Positions 7,411 to 11,183 of a stretch of 11,183 nt of DNA are shown one piece after another (within the stretch, counting starts at the first letter, position 1; each line of letters starts with the position of its first letter). Source of the stretch: Rhodospirillales bacterium (GTDB lineage: Bacteria > Pseudomonadota > Alphaproteobacteria > Rhodospirillales > Defluviicoccaceae); the NCBI GenBank assembly GCA_026125865.1, contig JAHCKI010000051.1, positions 1 to 11,183 of the forward strand. Direction: 5' to 3'. The translations under genes were made by a program, and so were the position numbers. The notes under the pieces were generated by a model. The model searched no databases and was not told where the DNA came from. It saw only the letters and a list, made by a program, of their open reading frames with translations.

Positions 7411-8550
7411 CTAAAGGCCTTCCAACGTTTCTTCGATCAGCAAGTCGACGACGTCGCACAGAGCGTCATGGTGGTCGCGGCCATCGCCTATGGACATCTC
7501 GTATCGCTTCAGTTGCCGATGGGCGCTTGTACCCCTTCGCAGGATCTCCCTGCAATGGAGCACTTCCTGGACGCAGTCGAGGGCCGCGGCATCGGCCGCC
7601 GTCAGTTCAATCAGTTCTTCCACGAGCTCGCCGTACGGTATGAGTTCTCCCTTGCCGAAATCGATCAGCCCTTCGTCAATGCCATATCGTTTTGCGCGCC
7701 AGCGGTTCTCGTCGATCAGCAGCCGATCGTAGGTGCGCCAGCGCTGGTTGTCGCGGCGGAGACGATAGAGCATGCGAACGATACACGAATAAAGCGCGGC
7801 GATACAGATCGCGTCGTCCAACAGCGGACACACATCCGTGATCCGCATCTCAAGGGTGGGAAAGCGCGCGCTGGGGCGGATATCCCACCAGATCATGCTG
7901 GCGTCCTTGAACAGCCCGACATCGACGAGAACCTGGATGTGGCGCTGGTATTCTCCGTAGGAATCGAAACGGGAGGGGATTCCGGTCCTCGGCAATTCAT
8001 CGAAGACGCTGAGACGATAGGATTTGAGGCCGCTGTTCTCGCCGCGCCAAAACGGCGACGAGGTGCTGAGGGCGAGCAGGTGCGGCAGGAAATAGGAGAT
8101 CTGGTTGGTGAGATCGATTCGCAGTTCGTCGTCGTTGACGCCCACATGGACATGCATGCCGCAAATCAGAAGCCGCCGCGCGACCGCCTGCATGTCCCGC
8201 GCGAGGACGTTGTAGCGATCCTTGTCCGTGTGTTTCTGGAGCTGCCACTCCGAGAAGGGGTGCGTGGACGCCGCGATCGGCGCGATCCCGTACTTTCCGA
8301 CCACATTTGCGACGGTGCGCCGCAGCCATGCCAGATCCTCCCGCGCCTCTCGAATGTTGGCGCACACGCGGGTGCCGATTTCCAACTGCGATGTCAGGAA
8401 TTCCGGCCGGACCAAGTCCCTGATCCGAGCCTCACACTCGGCCAGCATGGCTGTCGGCGGGTCGACGACCAGCTCCCGCGTCTCCACGTCGACGAGGAGA
8501 TACTCCTCTTCGATGCCTATGGTCAGCGGCAGCTTCGCGAGCGTGGTCAT
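7411..8550 (-). CDS. YbdK-family carboxylate-amine ligase (GCS2 / glutamate-cysteine ligase-like)
   Basis: The protein has 379 residues, close to the ~370 of E. coli YbdK. Family motifs appear in order: GIEEEYLLVD (12-21), TSQLEIGT (53-60), GMHVHVGV (131-138), PFWRGENSGLKSYR (166-179), WWDIRPSARFPTLEMRITDV (221-240) and ENRWRAKRYG (281-290). The acidic and His residues in these motifs form the ATP/metal site of the glutamine-synthetase-like ligase fold. The family makes ATP-dependent amide bonds between a carboxylate and an amine; YbdK has only weak glutamate-cysteine ligase activity, so the true substrates are uncertain. I chose ATG 8550 rather than an earlier in-frame start at 8652 because family homology begins there and the start overlaps the upstream TGA by one base (TGATG), a classic coupling arrangement. 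It follows the amidohydrolase gene directly. Confidence 0.93.
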   Translation of the reverse strand: MTTLAKLPLTIGIEEEYLLVDVETRELVVDPPTAMLAECEARIRDLVRPEFLTSQLEIGTRVCANIREAREDLAWLRRTVANVVGKYGIAPIAASTHPFSEWQLQKHTDKDRYNVLARDMQAVARRLLICGMHVHVGVNDDELRIDLTNQISYFLPHLLALSTSSPFWRGENSGLKSYRLSVFDELPRTGIPSRFDSYGEYQRHIQVLVDVGLFKDASMIWWDIRPSARFPTLEMRITDVCPLLDDAICIAALYSCIVRMLYRLRRDNQRWRTYDRLLIDENRWRAKRYGIDEGLIDFGKGELIPYGELVEELIELTAADAAALDCVQEVLHCREILRRGTSAHRQLKRYEMSIGDGRDHHDALCDVVDLLIEETLEGL

Positions 8551-9398
8551 CAGAAGTGTTCGACCGCGTGCAGGTGGTCCATGGCCAAAATCCGTTCCAA
8601 GGCGTCGCCCAGGATATCCGTCCACCGGCCGATCGCCGCCGGTGTTTCGCAATGATCCTGCCGGACCTCCACCGCGGCGTTGGGGAGACCCGCCGCGCCG
8701 GCATGGAGGTTGATGGTATAGGCGATATCCTTGCCGGAATAGGGTTCGTTGTCACCCACATGGAGATTGTCGTGTGCACACAACAGCTTGATCAGGGGAA
8801 CGGCGACGCGGGGGTCGCGGTTCCAGAGGATGCCGATGTCCCAGAAGCGGTCCTGGCCGCCGAGGCTCGGGGTGAAGGTGTGGATGGAGAACAGGATCGG
8901 TTCCGGGCCGCTGCGCCGGCGGTGGGCGATAACCGTCTCGATTGCATGGTGGTACGGCCAATGGAAAGCCTCCGCGCGCGCCACCTGCTCGGCTTCGCCT
9001 ATGCCGATGTTGCCGGGGATGGGGGTGCCGTCGCTGGCCTCCAGTATGGAATGGGGGTCGCCGGGCTGACGGTTGCAATCAATGAGCAAACGCGAATAGT
9101 TGGCCAGCACGGCGGGGGCGTCGAGGCGCTCTGCAAGAGCGCGCGCCAGGTCGGCGGAGCCGATGTCATGGCCGATGTGCCGGTTCAGGTTTCTATCGTC
9201 CAAGCCGAGATTACCCATGGCCTTGGGTATCGCCCGGCCGGCATGGTCACACACCAGAACGAGCGCCGCCGATCCTTGCGGATTGACGATTTCAAAAGGC
9301 GGAGGGTCATCCGGACCGATCAGCGGGCGGGAAGAGGCTGCGACGCCCGGGATTTCCTCGACAGCCGTCGTTATCGTTTCACCATGATCGTTCGGCAT
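8550..9398 (-). CDS. N-formylglutamate amidohydrolase family protein
   Basis: With the chosen start the protein has 282 residues. Characteristic FGase-family motifs occur in order: LVCDHAG (~48-54), HDIGSADLARALAERL (~77-92), NYSRLLIDCNR (~100-110), FSIHTFTP (~170-177), GILWNRDPR, NEPYSGKD (~217-224), and LHAG..GLPNAAVEVRQD (~231-248). The His, Asp and Glu residues in these motifs are the likely metal and catalytic ligands. FGase (HutG-type) hydrolyses N-formyl-L-glutamate in histidine breakdown, but no other hut gene is nearby and this subfamily often sits with ligase genes, so another N-acyl substrate is possible. The start is uncertain: ATG 9398 has GAGGAG (9412-9417) at a long 13-nt spacing; ATG 9419 and TTG 9446 are in frame upstream with poor ribosome sites. 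Its stop overlaps the start of the ligase gene. Confidence 0.92.
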   Translation of the reverse strand: MPNDHGETITTAVEEIPGVAASSRPLIGPDDPPPFEIVNPQGSAALVLVCDHAGRAIPKAMGNLGLDDRNLNRHIGHDIGSADLARALAERLDAPAVLANYSRLLIDCNRQPGDPHSILEASDGTPIPGNIGIGEAEQVARAEAFHWPYHHAIETVIAHRRRSGPEPILFSIHTFTPSLGGQDRFWDIGILWNRDPRVAVPLIKLLCAHDNLHVGDNEPYSGKDIAYTINLHAGAAGLPNAAVEVRQDHCETPAAIGRWTDILGDALERILAMDHLHAVEHF

Positions 9399-9626
9399 GA
9401 ATTCGCGGATACTCCTCATTTCGATCGGACTTCTGTCGCGGCACAATCGGGGATATTAGCGGGCGATGGTCACAAAGCGAAGGTTCGCGAGCGCGCCTTC
9501 CCGCCAATAGGTCATTTTTCGGGAAATTCTTATGAGCCTCTGTTGTGCGCTATCCTCGCGAAGCGCTGAGGTCGGATGGGCAATAAGGCCTTTCGCGACT
9601 TCGTTGCGGAGCCGGAACAGTCGTTG

Positions 9627-9713
9627 AACATTCCGTTTCGCCTACGCAACGATATCGTTTCTTGGGCCTAACGATATCGTTATTTAGGCGTAACGACGCT
9701 TGGGATTCAGGCC
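9627..9713. repeat. Imperfect 22-bp tandem repeats with twin 12-bp palindromes
   Basis: The units begin at about 9627, 9648, 9670 and 9692, all starting with AAC; the last three share AACGA at exact 22-bp steps. Units two and three share the perfect palindrome AACGATATCGTT and match at 18 of 22 positions by eye; in the third unit it extends to the 14-mer TAACGATATCGTTA (9669-9682). The first and fourth units are degenerate: the first keeps AAC, CGTTTC and GCCT, the fourth keeps AACGA, ATT and AGGC. A 22-bp step is about two helical turns, so all sites would lie on one face of the DNA. The array begins just past the parB stop and could be an operator, an iteron-like site or another protein-binding array. 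Confidence 0.6.
9648..9681. promoter_or_regulatory. Paired palindromic operator-like sites
   Basis: Two identical AACGATATCGTT palindromes lie at 9648-9659 and 9670-9681, 22 bp centre to centre. Perfect dyads on the same helical face are the usual layout for cooperative binding of a dimeric regulator. They lie about 270 bp upstream of the amidohydrolase start and about 35 bp downstream of parB. The binding protein is unknown. Confidence 0.45.
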
Positions 9714-9714
9714 T

Positions 9715-10722
9715 CTAGCTTGGCTCTTCCGAGCCGGTGCCGTCTTCATCGGACCCGATCCAGTCTTGTCCATGGTCGGAAACGCCGAACATGCCATCGC
9801 TTTCGCCGGTTGTCGCTTCTCCGCTATCATCGAGCGCGTCCGCGGGTTTTTGCTCCGAATGGCTGAGGCGATGCAGGATATCGTCCAATTGTTCCAGTGA
9901 ACGATAGTGGAGCGTCAGCGAGCCGCCGCTACGATGCACTCGTATTTCGGCCACAAGACCCAAAAGGTTGCTGATGTCCCGTTCCAGAGCGAGCGTGTCG
10001 GCATCCTTTTCCTTCACCTTGCGCGATTTCGACCCGGCTTTGCCTTCGCTTTTGGTGAGGTTTTCCGTTTGACGGACGTTCAGCCCTTGTTTGACCACCC
10101 GCTGTGCCAGTTCCACGGCATTGTCCGCGCCCAACAATGCGCGTGCGTGTCCCGTCGACAGCGCGCCTGATTCGAGCATGGACTTTATTTCTTCAGGAAG
10201 ACCAAGCAAGCGCATCATATTGGCGACATGGCTGCGGCTCTTGCCCAGTCGCTTGGCCAGGTCCTCCTGGGTATGGGAGAACTCACCGATCAACCGGTTG
10301 TATCCCAGCGCCTCCTCCAGCGGTGTCAAATTCTCCCGTTGCAGGTTTTCGACCAGCGCGATTTCCAGCGTCTCGTGGTCGCTGAGTTCCTTGACGACAA
10401 CGGGCACCTCATAGAGCCCGGCCATTTGCGCCGCGCGCCAGCGGCGCTCTCCGGCGACGATTTCAAACATGTTGGAATCGTTCGGATCTCGGCGCACGAG
10501 AAGGGGTTGCAGAACTCCCTTTTCCGCAACCGACTGGGAAAGCCGCTGCAAGTCTTCCTCGTCCATTTTGTGTCGAGGCTGCAGGGGACTGGGGGCAAGA
10601 AGCTCAATAGGTACCGTTTTTGGTGCACGCAACCGATCGAGGTCCGCGTAGTCCTCGTCGTCGTCCCCAAGGAGAGCCGACAGGCCCTTCCCGAGTTGTT
10701 TCCGTCGGTTGTCCGTGCTCAT
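9715..10722 (-). CDS. parB: Chromosome partitioning protein ParB
   Basis: The protein has 335 residues. The N-terminus (RKQLGKGLSALLG) matches the ParA-interacting segment of ParB. The CTP-binding/ParB-N domain follows, with LQPRHKMD, GVLQPLLVRR, GERRWRA (91-97) and ENLQRENLTPLEEA (125-138). The helix-turn-helix (EDLAKRLGKSRSHVANMMRLLGLP, ~153-176) binds parS, and residues ~247-287 form the C-terminal dimerisation domain. ParB is a CTP-dependent DNA clamp that loads at parS and spreads to drive origin segregation with ParA. The start is ATG 10722, overlapping the parA TGA by one base (TGATG). A strongly acidic, Gly/Ser-rich tail of about 45 residues makes it longer than the usual 280-300. In many alphaproteobacteria gidA/gidB lie upstream and holA downstream, but holA is not found downstream here. 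Confidence 0.97.
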   Translation of the reverse strand: MSTDNRRKQLGKGLSALLGDDDEDYADLDRLRAPKTVPIELLAPSPLQPRHKMDEEDLQRLSQSVAEKGVLQPLLVRRDPNDSNMFEIVAGERRWRAAQMAGLYEVPVVVKELSDHETLEIALVENLQRENLTPLEEALGYNRLIGEFSHTQEDLAKRLGKSRSHVANMMRLLGLPEEIKSMLESGALSTGHARALLGADNAVELAQRVVKQGLNVRQTENLTKSEGKAGSKSRKVKEKDADTLALERDISNLLGLVAEIRVHRSGGSLTLHYRSLEQLDDILHRLSHSEQKPADALDDSGEATTGESDGMFGVSDHGQDWIGSDEDGTGSEEPS

Positions 10723-11183
10723 CAAGCCACGGCCGGGACCGACCGCTCACGTCGCAGCACTTCGCTGGCAAGATGGAGATAGGCGCGCGCGCCCGATGAT
10801 TTCAAATCGTATACCAAAACCGGGCGGCCATGCGACGGCGCTTCCGACACGCGGACATTGCGCGGAATGACGGTGCTGTACACCGTTTCGCCGAAAAAGC
10901 TCCGAACGTCATTGGCAACCAGGGTCGACAGGTTGTTGCGCCGATCAAACATCGTCAGCACAATACCTTGAATGCCCAGTTTTGGATTGTACATCCGTCG
11001 AACCTTTTCGACGGTCCTGACCAGATGGCTGATGCCCTCCAGCGCGAAGAATTCGCATTGCAGCGGGACGAGCACGGAGTCAGCAGCGACCAGGGCGTTT
11101 ACGGTCAGAAGGCCTAGCGCCGGCGGACAATCGATCAGAATATAGTCGAACGAGTCGGGACAATCCTGCAGGGCCGTTTTCAG
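10722..11183 (-). CDS. parA: Chromosome partitioning ATPase ParA, 5' end outside window
   Basis: The C-terminal 153 residues are visible; the frame stays open through the right edge, so the Walker A P-loop half of the ~260-residue protein is missing. The visible part has the Walker B region FDYILIDCPPALGLLTVNAL, then ADSVLVPLQCEFFALEGISH, GIQGIVLTMFDRRNNLS, and VYSTVIPRNVRVSEAPSHGR, all hallmarks of chromosomal Soj/ParA proteins of the deviant-Walker class. ParA forms ATP-dependent dimers on the nucleoid and is stimulated by ParB to move origins apart. The stop TGA overlaps the parB ATG by one nucleotide, so the two are translationally coupled. The internal ATG at 11075 is not the start because homology continues upstream of it. 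Confidence 0.97.
   Translation of the reverse strand: MKTALQDCPDSFDYILIDCPPALGLLTVNALVAADSVLVPLQCEFFALEGISHLVRTVEKVRRMYNPKLGIQGIVLTMFDRRNNLSTLVANDVRSFFGETVYSTVIPRNVRVSEAPSHGRPVLVYDLKSSGARAYLHLASEVLRRERSVPAVA

Larger units (their letters stand above)
9399..9714. other. 316-bp region between parB and the amidohydrolase gene
   Basis: I see no gene here. The right third carries the 22-bp-period repeat array. On the minus strand TAATAT (9453-9458) could be a -10 box for the amidohydrolase operon, with TTCGCT 17 bp upstream as a poor -35; this is weak. No canonical terminator for parB is visible: GCCTAA...TTAGGC (9666-9689) can fold but no T-run follows. No parS-like TGTTTCACGTGAAACA was found. 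Confidence 0.5.

Noticed and set aside
7468..8655. 395-codon plus-strand open frame antisense to the ligase gene
   Set aside because: The minus strand carries all YbdK-family motifs in order; the plus frame has low-complexity composition and no recognisable domain.
8556..9569. 337-codon plus-strand open frame antisense to the amidohydrolase gene
   Set aside because: FGase motifs on the minus strand explain the conservation; the plus product resembles nothing known.
9666..9689. GCCTAA/TTAGGC inverted repeat as a parB terminator
   Set aside because: No T-run follows on the minus strand, and the bases are better explained by the 22-bp repeat array.

Overview
The window reads as high-GC chromosomal DNA from an alphaproteobacterium, probably a Rhodospirillales-like lineage. 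This rests on the chromosomal-type ParA/ParB pair, the N-formylglutamate amidohydrolase / carboxylate-amine ligase pair, the GC-rich codon use and the TTCGACARGCTC-type hairpin repeats. The lineage is an inference; no rRNA or other marker is present. Because chromosomal parAB usually lies near the replication origin, the window may be origin-proximal.

Layout. Positions 1-2357 carry two plus-strand genes 11 bp apart. The first is the 3' part of a protein with a glucosamine-inositolphosphorylceramide-transferase-like beta-propeller domain. The second is a membrane-anchored or exported protein with an Ig-like and a jellyroll/lectin-like region. Everything to the right is on the minus strand. A secreted FG-GAP/VCBS protein (4720-2183) has 13 canonical calcium loops plus one degenerate repeat, which I read as two seven-bladed propellers. 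Its 3' end overlaps the plus-strand gene tail-to-tail by 175 bp. Next comes a 745-bp gap with an eroded winged-helix fragment and two facing hairpin repeats, one of which may terminate the gene to its right. Positions 9398-5472 then hold four same-strand genes: N-formylglutamate amidohydrolase-like, YbdK-family carboxylate-amine ligase (joined by a 1-nt TGATG overlap), a two-CBS-domain protein and a two-TM TPR protein. A 316-bp gap to the right holds a 22-bp-period repeat array with two identical 12-bp palindromes. Finally parB and the 3' part of parA, also joined by a TGATG overlap, run off the right edge.

How the parts fit. ParA/ParB form the chromosome segregation module. The amidohydrolase and ligase are probably translationally coupled and would act on related amide bonds (one hydrolysing, one forming), with the CBS and TPR genes possibly co-transcribed. 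The left-hand genes concern the envelope or cell surface. The least explained items are the 22-bp repeat array, the coupled amidohydrolase-ligase pair, and the paired hairpins with a compensatory base-pair swap.
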